Assembly (NCBI GenBank): GCA_910576545.1
Contig: CAJTKM010000027.1
Coordinates: 1 to 34,976, forward strand
Reading direction: 5' to 3'
Source: Lachnospiraceae bacterium
GTDB taxonomy: Bacteria > Bacillota > Clostridia > Lachnospirales > Anaerotignaceae
Length of the DNA stretch: 34,976 nucleotides
Part shown: piece after piece, positions 7,772 to 15,638 of the stretch
How positions within the stretch are numbered: position 1 is the first letter of the stretch
Layout: each line of letters begins with the position of its first letter
The notes under the pieces: generated by a model
What the model saw: the letters and a program-made list of their open reading frames with translations, nothing else
Database searches by the model: none
What the model was told of the DNA's origin: nothing
Program-made: the position numbers and the translations under genes

Positions 7772-7800
7772 ATTTTACTACAGAACCTGTCCTGCTTCAA
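7772..7800 (-). promoter_or_regulatory. Promoter for the CPBP protease gene
   Basis: On the complement, TTGAAG (7795-7800), 17 bases, and TAAAAT (7772-7777), about 50 bases before the start codon. Confidence 0.6.
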
Positions 7801-7870
7801 GCCGTTCTTATGAAATGAGCGTTTCTATATAAAATTTCGCTTTTTGAAATGGGATACAGGAAAATATCCT

Positions 7871-7899
7871 TTGTAAAACGGGAATATTTATGGTATGAT
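7871..7899 (+). promoter_or_regulatory. Promoter for the asp23-fakA operon
   Basis: TTGTAA, a 17-base spacer and TATGAT, with an extended-type TGG just before. The predicted start near 7906 gives a leader of about 105 bases before the Asp23 ATG. Confidence 0.7.
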
Positions 7900-7917
7900 A
7901 GTTGCAAAGAATGGGGT

Positions 7918-7950
7918 AGTCCCCTAAAAGTCAGACAGGGGACTGTTTTT
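7918..7950 (+). terminator. Terminator-like hairpin in the asp23 leader
   Basis: AGTCCCCT (7918-7925) and AGGGGACT (7937-7944) form a perfect 8-base stem followed by GTTTTT. It sits just after the predicted transcription start and before the first gene, so it may attenuate the operon. A second hairpin, TGCGTCC/GGGCGCA (about 7952-7976), follows. It could instead be the end of a very short transcript. Confidence 0.6.
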
Positions 7951-8011
7951 GTGCGTCCGGAAAGCTAAAGGGCGCAGCTGGAACTAAGGTTTGGAATAGG
8001 AGGCTGAGAAT

Positions 8012-8368
8012 ATGACAGCAAAACTGGAAAACGAATTAGGGGTTATCAGCATTCATTATGAGGTTATTGCAAGAATCGCAGGTTATGCGGCAATCGACTG
8101 TTATGGTATTGTCGGCATGGCGGCAAAGAACGTGAAAGATGGGCTCGTGCAGCTTTTGAAGCTCGAAAGCCTGACAAAGGGCATCAAAATGCGGGTGAAC
8201 GCCAACAAGGTCAGCCTTGACCTGCACATCATTGTGGAATACGGTACGAATATTTCCGCCATTGCGGATAACATCATGAGTACGGTTAAGTATTCCGTAG
8301 AGGAATACGCGGGTCTGGAAGTGGAAGACGTGAATATTTTCGTTGACGGCGTGAGGGTCGACGGCTGA
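8012..8368 (+). CDS. Asp23/Gls24 family envelope stress protein (YloU-like)
   Basis: A 118-residue protein matching the Asp23/Gls24 family throughout, with the N-terminal LGVISIHYEVIARIAGYAA and the central GTNISAIADNI segment. Family members are small cytoplasmic proteins, abundant or membrane-tethered, linked to cell envelope homeostasis. AGGAGG lies upstream of the ATG. It is followed after 19 bases by the FakA/YloV gene, the conserved yloU-yloV pairing seen in Bacillus, which supports the assignment and co-transcription. Confidence 0.93.
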   Translation: MTAKLENELGVISIHYEVIARIAGYAAIDCYGIVGMAAKNVKDGLVQLLKLESLTKGIKMRVNANKVSLDLHIIVEYGTNISAIADNIMSTVKYSVEEYAGLEVEDVNIFVDGVRVDG

Positions 8369-8387
8369 ACATGAGGAGGAACGAACG

Positions 8388-10067
8388 GTGGGTATAACGA
8401 GATTGGACGGCCAGCTTCTGAGCAGGATGGTCATTGCCGGTGCCAACGAATTGACACAGAATAAACAGCTTGTAGACGCAATGAATGTGTTTCCTGTGCC
8501 GGACGGGGACACAGGGACGAATATGTCGCTGACGGTATTGGCGGCGGCAAAGGAAGCGGAGAAAAACGCCGCACTGAAAGCAGATGCGCGCATAGAGGAA
8601 ATCGCGAAGGTAGCGGCAAGCGGCGCACTGCGCGGGGCGCGGGGCAATTCCGGCGTCATTACCTCTCAGCTGTTCCGGGGCTTTTCCAAAGGGCTGGAAG
8701 GGCTTGCGGAGGCTGGCGTAAAGGAACTGGCGGCGGCTGTGGAGCAGGGCGTAAAAACGGCGTATAAAGCCGTCATGAAGCCGAAGGAAGGCACGATTCT
8801 GACGGTGGCGCGCGGCTGTGCGGAAGCGGCGGCAAGGCTGGCAGAGGAAACGGAGGATGTTGCGGAGTTTTTGAAGGGTATTTTAGAGGAAGGCTATGAA
8901 ATGCTGCGGAAAACGCCTGATATGCTGCCTGTGTTGAAACAGGCGGGCGTTGTGGACGCAGGCGGACGCGGGCTTTTGTATGTGCTGGAGGGCGCACTGA
9001 AACAGCTGGGCAGCGATGTGCCCGTATACGTTGCGGAACCGCAGAAGGCAGAAGCGGAAATGACGGATTTTGCGTCACTGGCATCTGTAGAAAATACAAG
9101 TATCACATTTGGCTATTGTACGGAATTTTTTATCAACGTAAACCGTCCGGATGAGCGGACAGTGAACCAGCTGAAATCCTACCTCGGTTCAATTGGCGAT
9201 TCCATTGTCTGCGTCAGTGATGAGGAGATTATAAAAATCCATGTGCATACAGACCACCCTGGTCTGGCGATAGAAAAGGCTTTGGAGATTGGCAGCCTGA
9301 GCGGGCTGAAAATTGACAATATGCGGGAACAGCATACAAATAAAATCAATTTCAGCGCACCCGAGGAGGCTGTGGCAGCTGTGGCGGAAAAACCGGCGGC
9401 GGAGCGAAAGGACGTAGGCTTTGTTTCCATTTCCACAGGGGACGGGCTGACGGCGATATTCAAAAATCTTGGCGTTGATGAAGTAATCGAGGGCGGGCAG
9501 ACCATGAACCCCAGCACGGAGGACATCCTCAATGCTGTGGAAAAGGTCAACGCCGATAACGTGTTTATACTGCCGAATAATAAAAACATCATTCTGGCAG
9601 CGGAACAGGCAGCTGCGCTCAGCGAGGATAAAAATCTGTTTGTTATCCCGACGAAATCTGTGCCGGAGGGTATCAGCGCAGTATTCTGCTGTGAGGAAGG
9701 CGCCGCACCGGAGGAACTGGAAAAGATGATGAATGAAGCGGTTCAGGCGGTGGATACGGCGCAGGTGACGTTTGCTGTGCGGGATACCTCTATCGGAGAT
9801 AAGGAGATACACGAAGGGAATATTCTGGGGATGCTGAATGATAAGATTGAGGTTGTAGCGGAGGATATTGCGGCGGGCACGAAAGAACTGCTGCAAAAAG
9901 CTGTGACGGAGGACAGCGAAATCATCAGTATTTATTATGGTGCAGATGTGACGAAAGAAGACGCGGAGGAGATTGCCGCGTATGTGGAAGAACAGTATCC
10001 CGACTGTGACGTGGAGTTGCAGGACGGCGGGCAGCCGCTGTATTATTATATTATCGCTGTAGAGTAA
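8388..10067 (+). CDS. fakA: DAK2 domain fatty acid kinase subunit A (YloV/FakA)
   Basis: A 559-residue protein starting with GTG at 8388, behind ATGAGGAGGAACG. The N-terminal DAK2 (Dak phosphatase-like) domain, residues about 8-205, contains the nucleotide/Mg site PDGDTGTNMSLT (38-49) and GARGNSGVI. The middle and C-terminal parts (about 240-559) match the FakA/YloV region that binds the FakB fatty-acid carrier; they contain IHVHTDHPG near residue 285. FakA phosphorylates FakB-bound fatty acids for phospholipid synthesis. No fakB gene is in the window. The C-terminal codons are partly duplicated downstream at 10308. Confidence 0.93.
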   Translation: MGITRLDGQLLSRMVIAGANELTQNKQLVDAMNVFPVPDGDTGTNMSLTVLAAAKEAEKNAALKADARIEEIAKVAASGALRGARGNSGVITSQLFRGFSKGLEGLAEAGVKELAAAVEQGVKTAYKAVMKPKEGTILTVARGCAEAAARLAEETEDVAEFLKGILEEGYEMLRKTPDMLPVLKQAGVVDAGGRGLLYVLEGALKQLGSDVPVYVAEPQKAEAEMTDFASLASVENTSITFGYCTEFFINVNRPDERTVNQLKSYLGSIGDSIVCVSDEEIIKIHVHTDHPGLAIEKALEIGSLSGLKIDNMREQHTNKINFSAPEEAVAAVAEKPAAERKDVGFVSISTGDGLTAIFKNLGVDEVIEGGQTMNPSTEDILNAVEKVNADNVFILPNNKNIILAAEQAAALSEDKNLFVIPTKSVPEGISAVFCCEEGAAPEELEKMMNEAVQAVDTAQVTFAVRDTSIGDKEIHEGNILGMLNDKIEVVAEDIAAGTKELLQKAVTEDSEIISIYYGADVTKEDAEEIAAYVEEQYPDCDVELQDGGQPLYYYIIAVE

Positions 10068-10098
10068 AAGGACCTTGGGGGCTCTGCCCCCAATACCC

Positions 10099-10238
10099 CC
10101 GCAAGGGCTTCCAGCCCTTGACCCGAATTGCCGCAAAACTGCGTTTTGCGGAAGATAAATGTTGACTGGAATATTCCGTCGTATGGATATACAGCGGCAA
10201 TAAAGTTTAGGGTCAAGCCCTTTTCAAAGGGCTTGCGG
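10099..10238. repeat. GC-rich inverted-repeat element downstream of fakA
   Basis: Arms related to CCCGCAAGGGCTTCCAGCCC...TTGACCC (10097-10125) and GGGTCAAGCCCTTTTCAAAG...GCTTGCGGG (10209-10238) are near-complementary and flank about 85 bases. Each arm can also fold on itself (AAGGGCT/AGCCCTT; AAGCCCTTTTCAAAGGGCTT). The short frame inside shows no domain. It looks like a small non-autonomous repeat, and is part of the 440-base gap between fakA and the next gene. Confidence 0.6.
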
Positions 10239-10307
10239 GAGTTTGAGGGCAGGGCCATCAAGGTTTTACTAGGGTGTGGGACAGAGCTTTGCGATTTTCG
10301 GGGAGAA

Positions 10308-10376
10308 GTGGAAGAACAGTATCCTGACCGTGACGTGGAGTGAAAAGACTTTGGGGGCTCTGCCCCCAATACCCCT
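10308..10376 (+). repeat. Partial duplicate of the fakA 3' end
   Basis: Bases 10308-10341 match 9984-10017 inside fakA at 32 of 34 positions. The match then jumps: the following TGAAAAGACTTTGGGGGCTC...ACCCC corresponds to 10065-10096, past the fakA stop. The copy lacks 48 bases lying between GTGGAG (10011) and GTAGAG (10059), a multiple of three. Both copies end with the same TGGGGGCTCTGCCCCCA hairpin. It is a non-coding relic of fakA. Confidence 0.85.
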
Positions 10377-10416
10377 GCCCCTTTCTTGAAAGAAAGGGGG
10401 CAAAGAACTTTATTGC
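10371..10416. repeat. Dispersed repeat module, copy 1
   Basis: This 46-base module contains the internal palindrome CCCTTTCTTGAAAGAAAGGG followed by CAAAGAACTTTATTGC. Its reverse complement recurs almost unchanged at 13768-13814. It may act as a terminator-like structure, but no T run follows. Confidence 0.8.
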
Positions 10417-10507
10417 GGGAAACTTTGTTTCCCGAGGAGCGGATTTGGGGAATTAAACTGATTTAGGTAGTATTTTATTTCTTCGCTATGCTTTTGCATG
10501 GCGGCAA

Positions 10508-11251
10508 ATGGGTCAAGGTTTTCAGGGAGATGGTGTTTTGGGATATTATTACTTGAAACTGATTGGGCTGGGTGTGTGCATCGGGATACTGTCGGCGGTA
10601 CTGCGGACAATATTCCATATAGATGACGCGGTTTTTTGGCATTGGTACTGGACAGTGGGTGTTATCTTTGTACTTGGCGCGGCATTGGTCTATATCCTGT
10701 ATGTCCAAAGATATGCCAAACGTATGCGTGAGGCGATTGCGTGTTATGAAAAGGGCGAAATCCAGACATACATGGATAAATTGGAAGCCATGCTTGATAC
10801 CGCGAAGGGCAGAAACCTTCGGAATACGCTGAAAATCGATCTTTCCGTTGGCCATTACGCTAAGAAGGAGTACGAAAGTGCCATTCGTATTCTGGAAGAT
10901 ATGTCTGAAGAACCCATGCGCAGCGGCCTGCGGCTGGTTTATCAGCTGAACCTCTGCCTGTTCTATTTCCGCACAAACCGGAACGCTCAGGCGATGGAAA
11001 TTTACCGCACGGGCGGGAAAGATTTTGCGCGTTACCGCAAAAACAACTATTACGGCGGGAATATCGCTTTGCTGGATATGCTGGCGGCGATGCATGAAGG
11101 GCGGTATGGCGAAGCGGAAGACCTGCTTGCGCATGCACGGCAGACGTGGAAATTTCCGCGCCTGCAAAAGGAATACTGGCTAATTGAGGAAAAGCTGACG
11201 GCGCGCAAAACGGGCGGCGGACAGAATGTTTTTTCAGATTTTGAGGGCTGA
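10508..11251 (+). CDS. Membrane-anchored TPR-like protein
   Basis: A 247-residue protein with two hydrophobic helices near the N-terminus (about residues 15-32 and 46-66), followed by a soluble helical region (about 70-240). That region has the alternating pattern of tetratricopeptide-like repeats, for example HYAKKEYESAIRILEDMSEE and MHEGRYGEAEDLLAHA. The ATG at 10508 has only a weak upstream site. A TTG at 10538 preceded by AGGGAG fits the ribosome better and would drop ten residues. It lies between the repeat block and a terminator. I do not recognise a named family; a scaffolding role is only inference. Confidence 0.75.
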   Translation: MGQGFQGDGVLGYYYLKLIGLGVCIGILSAVLRTIFHIDDAVFWHWYWTVGVIFVLGAALVYILYVQRYAKRMREAIACYEKGEIQTYMDKLEAMLDTAKGRNLRNTLKIDLSVGHYAKKEYESAIRILEDMSEEPMRSGLRLVYQLNLCLFYFRTNRNAQAMEIYRTGGKDFARYRKNNYYGGNIALLDMLAAMHEGRYGEAEDLLAHARQTWKFPRLQKEYWLIEEKLTARKTGGGQNVFSDFEG

Positions 11252-11276
11252 AACAGGAATACTTTCAGCCTTTTTT
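11246..11276 (+). terminator. Intrinsic terminator overlapping the TPR-like gene stop
   Basis: GGCTGAAA/TTTCAGCC stem with a 9-base loop and six T. The stop codon lies inside the left arm. Confidence 0.88.
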
Positions 11277-11317
11277 CGTTTATTACATTTTCCTTGGAGC
11301 AGAAATGAGGGAGCAGA

Positions 11318-11569
11318 ATGAGGACGGATAAAGAAGAAATCTGCCGCCGTATGGACGAGATTCATACGACTGCGATGGGGTATGGCAGAATCAGTAAAAA
11401 TTTAGGGCTGTGCGGCGCTGACCCTGTGGCACACTGCAAAAATATCATTATGGACAGCAGATGCATGATTCACCGGAAGGGAAAAAACTGGTACTGCGAA
11501 ATGGATAATGTCAGGATAACGGTTAATACACACAGCTGTACGATTATAACAGCGCATATTTTGAAATAG
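11318..11569 (+). CDS. DUF3781 domain protein
   Basis: An 83-residue protein that fits DUF3781 over most of its length: the N-terminal RISKNLGL segment, the central CKNIIMDSRCMIHRKGKNWYCEM, and the C-terminal VTVNTHSCTIITAH-like block are recognisable. The family is small, cytoplasmic and of unknown function, and is common in Firmicutes. GGGAGCAGA precedes the ATG at 11318. It stands 54 bases before recG and could share its transcript. Confidence 0.82.
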   Translation: MRTDKEEICRRMDEIHTTAMGYGRISKNLGLCGADPVAHCKNIIMDSRCMIHRKGKNWYCEMDNVRITVNTHSCTIITAHILK

Positions 11570-11623
11570 TATTTTGTGTACTATCTTACAATCAGGAGTT
11601 TGGCGCTGGAAAGGAGGATAAAC

Positions 11624-13666
11624 ATGGAAAGAAGCGACCTGGTTTCCACGTTGAAAGGCATTGGGGAACAGCGGGAAAAACGTCTGCACAGGCTGAATAT
11701 TTTTACGGTGGAACAGCTTTTGACCCATTACCCGAGGGATTACAAGGACCGCAGCCAGATCATGAAAATCAACGAGCTGATTCCGAACGAAACGGCGACT
11801 TTTCTCGGGCAGGTGCGCGGCGAAGGGCAGAATGGCGGGCGCGGACGCATGGTATTTACGCGGCTGAAGGTTTACGACGAAACCGGCTCTGTAACGGTGC
11901 TGTGGTTCAACCAGCCCTACATGAAATCCTCCCTGAAAATCGGAGAAAGGTATCTTTTTACCGGAAAGGTGCAGCAAAAAGGCCGACAGCTTGAGGTGGT
12001 TTCGCCGGAATGTGAGCGGATTGGAGAGAATTTCGCGGGCGGACGTATCATCCCTGTGTATCCTTCCGTAGAGGGGCTTTCTCAGAAAACGCTGCGCGGG
12101 CTGGTGGAGCAGGCTTTGCGGGAAACGGCGGACACACTGCCGGAGGAACTGCCGCTTTGGCTGCGGAAGGGATACCGCATTGCGGAACGGAATTTTGCCA
12201 TTGAAAATATCCATTTCCCAAAAACGGAGCAGGGCTTTTACGATGCGCGGCGGCGGCTGGTATTCGAGGAGCTTTTTTTATTGCAGGCGGCGTTATTCCG
12301 GCTGAAACAGACGCTGGAGGACAGCGGCGAAGGAATCCGCCTGAAGCGGAAAAAAGCGATATGGGAAAAGGCGGCAATACTGCCCTTTGCGCTGACAAAT
12401 GCACAGAAGACTGTGCTGAAAGAAATCGAGAAGGATATGACATCCGGAAAGGTCATGAATCGGCTGGTACAGGGGGACGTAGGCAGCGGCAAAACGGCTG
12501 TCGCGCTGGCGGCGGCTTTCTGGACGATACAAAACGGCTATCAGGCGGCGATTATGGCACCGACGGAGGTGCTGGCAAGGCAGCATTATGAAACCTTTAC
12601 GGAATTGTTCGCGCCGGTGGGAATAGAAACGGTACTGCTGACGGGCAGCCTGACGGCAAAGGAAAAACGGGAGGCTCTGGCGAAAGCGGCATCAGGCGCG
12701 GCGATGATGGTTGTCGGCACACATGCGGTAATACAGGCGGGGGTGGAATTTGCGAAGCTGGGGCTTGCTGTGACCGATGAACAGCATCGCTTCGGGGTAC
12801 GTCAAAGGAGCCTGCTGTCGGATAAGGGGGAAAATGTGCATACGCTGGTGATGACGGCGACGCCCATTCCCCGGACGCTCGCGCTGATATTATACGGGGA
12901 TTTGGATATTTCCATTATTGACGAACTGCCGCCGGGCAGGCAGAAAATTGACACGCTCGCGGTGAACAGCAGCTACCGCAAGCGCATTTACGCGTTTATC
13001 AGGAAGCATAAGGTGGAGGGGCGGCAGACGTACGTTATTTGCCCGATGATCGAGGAGAGCGAAAAACTGGAGGCACAGGCGGTTTTGCAGCATACGGGGG
13101 AACTGCAAAGGGAGCTGGAGGGCTGCAGGGTGGAATGTGTGCATGGGAAAATGAAGGTGAAGGAGAAACAGGCGGTGATGGAGGCATTTGCGGCGGGAGA
13201 GATAGATGTGCTGGTTTCGACCACGGTTATCGAAGTCGGGATAAACGTACCAAACGCAACGATTATGCTGATTGAAAACGCGGAGCGGTTCGGGCTGGCA
13301 CAGCTGCACCAGCTGCGGGGGCGCGTAGGGCGTGGGAGCGAAAAGTCTTACTGTATTCTGGTGAGCGATTCCAAAACAAAGGTGGCAAAAGAGCGGCTGA
13401 ATATGATGGTAAAATCAGAAGACGGATTTGAGATTTCGGAGATGGATTTGAAGCTGCGCGGGCCAGGGGAGTTTTTCGGACTGCGTCAGCATGGACTGCC
13501 TGAGTTGAAGATTGCCAACCTTTCGCGGGATATGCCAATTCTGAAGGAAGCGCAGACAGCTGTCGCGGAGCTGATGGAGCGCGACAGGGCGTTGACCGCG
13601 GAGGAACACCAGCCGCTAAAACATCAGATTGAAGGATATCTGGAAGGGAAGAATTTGGAGATGTAA
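11624..13666 (+). CDS. recG: ATP-dependent DNA helicase RecG
   Basis: A 680-residue protein of normal RecG length. The ATG at 11624 has AAAGGAGG eight bases upstream; the open frame reaches back to 11576 without support. The N-terminal wedge/OB domain is at about 50-150. Helicase motifs follow: RLVQGDVGSGKTAVA (Walker A, about 280-294), MAPTEVLA, VTDEQHRFG (DEQH-type motif II), TATPIPRTLA, and the C-terminal VSTTVIEVGINVPNAT and QLRGRVGRG. RecG remodels stalled replication forks and branch-migrates Holliday junctions. In Bacillus recG lies downstream of yloU-yloV-sdaA; here the sdaA genes are absent and small genes occupy the space. Confidence 0.97.
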   Translation: MERSDLVSTLKGIGEQREKRLHRLNIFTVEQLLTHYPRDYKDRSQIMKINELIPNETATFLGQVRGEGQNGGRGRMVFTRLKVYDETGSVTVLWFNQPYMKSSLKIGERYLFTGKVQQKGRQLEVVSPECERIGENFAGGRIIPVYPSVEGLSQKTLRGLVEQALRETADTLPEELPLWLRKGYRIAERNFAIENIHFPKTEQGFYDARRRLVFEELFLLQAALFRLKQTLEDSGEGIRLKRKKAIWEKAAILPFALTNAQKTVLKEIEKDMTSGKVMNRLVQGDVGSGKTAVALAAAFWTIQNGYQAAIMAPTEVLARQHYETFTELFAPVGIETVLLTGSLTAKEKREALAKAASGAAMMVVGTHAVIQAGVEFAKLGLAVTDEQHRFGVRQRSLLSDKGENVHTLVMTATPIPRTLALILYGDLDISIIDELPPGRQKIDTLAVNSSYRKRIYAFIRKHKVEGRQTYVICPMIEESEKLEAQAVLQHTGELQRELEGCRVECVHGKMKVKEKQAVMEAFAAGEIDVLVSTTVIEVGINVPNATIMLIENAERFGLAQLHQLRGRVGRGSEKSYCILVSDSKTKVAKERLNMMVKSEDGFEISEMDLKLRGPGEFFGLRQHGLPELKIANLSRDMPILKEAQTAVAELMERDRALTAEEHQPLKHQIEGYLEGKNLEM

Positions 13667-13767
13667 GGCCAAACTCCCACGAGGGATTACACCCCTCGGC
13701 CCTTTTGCCGCTGTATGATATGTGGCGGGAAAATGTGTATCCCCTCCAGCCGTATATTATGCGGCTG

Positions 13768-13814
13768 GCAATAAAGTTCTTTGCCCCTCTTTCTTTCAAG
13801 AAAGAGGGTGGGGT
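13768..13814. repeat. Dispersed repeat module, copy 2 (inverted)
   Basis: Reverse complement of the module at 10371-10416, differing by a few bases and one gap. It starts GCAATAAAGTTCTTTGCCCC and contains the palindrome CTCTTTCTTTCAAGAAAGAG. Just upstream is the hairpin CCAGCCG/CGGCTGG (13746-13768). The sequence TGCCGCTGTAT at about 13706 also recurs inverted near 10187-10197. Confidence 0.8.
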
Positions 13815-13821
13815 GCGGGGG

Positions 13822-13889
13822 CGGAGCCCTGCGGTTTTGCAGGGTGCGGGGCAGAGCCTCGCGGCCTTACAGGCGGAGCCCTGCGGCCT
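13822..13889. repeat. Short GC-rich tandem-like repeats
   Basis: Three related units of about 12 bases: GGAGCCCTGCGG, AGAGCCTCGCGG and GGAGCCCTGCGG, spaced 20-28 bases apart and interleaved with GTGCGGGG. Short reading frames here are by-products of the repeat. Together with the module at 13768 it fills the 290-base gap between recG and the carboxypeptidase gene. Confidence 0.65.
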
Positions 13890-13955
13890 AAACTCTTTTT
13901 GTTCTTTAACATGAATCCGGAAAAATAGAATAAAATAGCAGAAGGGGGAATGTGT

Positions 13956-15131
13956 ATGAAACGGATTCTTTGGCTTCTGCTTTTTTTGTGCTTTGCTTTG
14001 GCTCCTGCGCCGGTCTGGGCGGAAACCAATGCGGAAAATGCGCCGCAGATCGCTGCACAGGGCGCGGCATTGGTCGATGGCCGCACTGGCCGCGTGCTTT
14101 GGGAAAAAGACGGGGATACGCCCATGACAATGGCAAGTACCACGAAAATCTTGACGGCTGTACTTGTGCTGGAAAATGCGGATTTAGACGGCACGGTCGA
14201 AATCAGCAGGAATGCCGCACGTCAGCCTGAGGTACATATGGATTTGCGGGAGGGGGAGGAATGGAAGGTAGGCGACCTGCTTTCGGCAATGATGCTTCGT
14301 TCCTATAACGATGCGGCTGTCGCGCTGGCGGAATATACTTCCGGTTCAGTGGAGGAATTCTGCGCGGAAATGACAGCAAAGGCGGCGGAGATTGGGGCGA
14401 AGGATACCGTCTTTGGTTCGCCGAACGGTCTGGACAGCAGCCTGCCGCTGGAACAGCACCATTCAACGGCAAGCGACATGGCGCGGATTGCGGCTTATGC
14501 GCTGGAAAACGAGGACTTTTGCCGCATCGTTGCCCTGCCGGAAATTTATATAGCGGAGAAAAACGGCGGACGGCAGATCTCGGTCACGAACGCGGACCGT
14601 TTTTTGCGGGAATATGATGGCGCGATGGGTGTGAAAACGGGATATACCAATAAGGCGGGGCATTGCTTTGTCGGCGCGGCGGAGCGGGACGGCGTGCGGC
14701 TGGTTTCGGCTGTGCTGGGCAGCGGCTGGGGCGATTCCGGCAAGGAAAAGAAATGGACGGATACCAGAAAGCTGATGGACTACGGCTTTGCACAGTATGA
14801 AAATTACAGGGCGGTGGAACAGGGGACTGCGTTCGGCGAGGTGCATGTGCTGGATTCGCCTGTGGAAACGGTGGGGACGATTTTGGGGGAGGACTACGAG
14901 GCTTTATTTTCAAAGGCGGAGCAGGAAAGCCTGCGTTTGGAGGCAGACCTGCCGGAAACCATGGAGCCGCCTGTCTGCATTGGGGACGAATTAGGGACGG
15001 CGCGGCTTATGCTGGGAGAAGAAACCCTGGCGGAAATCCCTCTTCTGGCAGATGCGGACGCACCCTGCTTTACGCTGGGGCAGCGTCTGCGGCGGGTTGC
15101 GGCGGGCTGGCTGACATGGCGGGAATTTTGA
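13956..15131 (+). CDS. D-alanyl-D-alanine carboxypeptidase (serine-type, PBP5/DacF-like)
   Basis: The ATG at 13956 is preferred over one at 13950 because GAAGGGGG then lies eight bases upstream. The 391-residue product has a signal peptide ending near VWA (residue 22). The penicillin-binding triad is complete: STTK (61-64), SYN (116-118) and KTG (227-229). A C-terminal beta domain (about 270-370) follows, ending in a short amphipathic tail that may hold it at the membrane. It trims the terminal D-Ala from peptidoglycan pentapeptides outside the cell. A second paralogue lies at 15639-16976. Confidence 0.94.
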   Translation: MKRILWLLLFLCFALAPAPVWAETNAENAPQIAAQGAALVDGRTGRVLWEKDGDTPMTMASTTKILTAVLVLENADLDGTVEISRNAARQPEVHMDLREGEEWKVGDLLSAMMLRSYNDAAVALAEYTSGSVEEFCAEMTAKAAEIGAKDTVFGSPNGLDSSLPLEQHHSTASDMARIAAYALENEDFCRIVALPEIYIAEKNGGRQISVTNADRFLREYDGAMGVKTGYTNKAGHCFVGAAERDGVRLVSAVLGSGWGDSGKEKKWTDTRKLMDYGFAQYENYRAVEQGTAFGEVHVLDSPVETVGTILGEDYEALFSKAEQESLRLEADLPETMEPPVCIGDELGTARLMLGEETLAEIPLLADADAPCFTLGQRLRRVAAGWLTWREF

Positions 15132-15174
15132 AAGCAAGGGCCGCTGGCAATAGCCAACTGTTAGAAATAAGACA

Positions 15175-15214
15175 AGAAAAGCCCTGTGGGAAATCATACC
15201 CACAGGGCTTTTCT
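15175..15214. terminator. Bidirectional terminator between convergent genes
   Basis: AGAAAAGCCCTGTGGG and its complement form a perfect 16-base stem with an 8-base loop. A-rich and T-rich flanks on each side let it end both the carboxypeptidase transcript and the minus-strand transcript, whose stop codon touches it. Confidence 0.92.
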
Positions 15215-15588
15215 CATGGCTTTGCCTTTGCCTGATAAGAGGATATCCCTTTATCAGGCAAAGGTATATACTTTGCATCGCTTGCAGGAAAACCGCCTTC
15301 ATCTGTGCAGTAGCGTTCTGCACGCATGTGCAGGTCATATTTTTCACGCAGGCGGACAATTTTTTCCATCATAGGAGAAGCATGATGCTGGTCCAACGCC
15401 TGTTGGTCCTTCCAGATATCAATGAGCAGGACAGTTTCGGGGTCGTCCATTGGGAAGAAATAGGAGTAGCGTTCGTTTCCGGCTTCACGGCGAATCAGGG
15501 CGGCTGTCCCGCTGTGCTCCATTTCCTCGGCAAATTTGCGGGCGTTGCCGCCCGTTCCGGTATAGTACAGATTTATGATGATGCTCAT
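15214..15588 (-). CDS. Antibiotic biosynthesis monooxygenase (ABM) domain protein, YgiN-like
   Basis: A 124-residue protein with the ferredoxin-like ABM fold: an initial strand IIINLYYTGTG, a helix with ARKFAEEME, the strand ERYSYFFPMDDPETVLLIDIWKD and the HHASPMMEKIV segment typical of YgiN-type quinol monooxygenases. These are cofactor-poor oxygen-dependent enzymes or small-molecule-detoxifying proteins; the reaction here is unknown. AGAGGGGAT lies just upstream of the ATG. It follows the minus-strand carboxypeptidase gene by 50 bases and may share its transcript. Confidence 0.85.
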   Translation of the reverse strand: MSIIINLYYTGTGGNARKFAEEMEHSGTAALIRREAGNERYSYFFPMDDPETVLLIDIWKDQQALDQHHASPMMEKIVRLREKYDLHMRAERYCTDEGGFPASDAKYIPLPDKGISSYQAKAKP

Positions 15589-15638
15589 AATATCCCCTCT
15601 TTCTGGTTTTGTATTTATTTATTGTTGGGAAACGGGCG

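Noticed and set aside
7906-8011. Known riboswitch or T-box in the asp23 leader
   Set aside because: The leader is only about 105 bases and shows no recognisable ligand-binding core or T-box sequence; only two simple hairpins are visible.
9189-10136. 315-codon minus-strand frame opposite fakA
   Set aside because: Antisense shadow of a conserved gene; its length reflects codon bias, and it extends into the repeat block.
10128-10343. 71-codon frame between fakA and the TPR-like gene
   Set aside because: It is made of the repeat element plus the duplicated fakA tail; the last ten residues are fakA-derived and no start site supports it.
13705-13928. Two short overlapping frames after recG
   Set aside because: They run through the GC-rich repeat units and encode low-complexity peptides.
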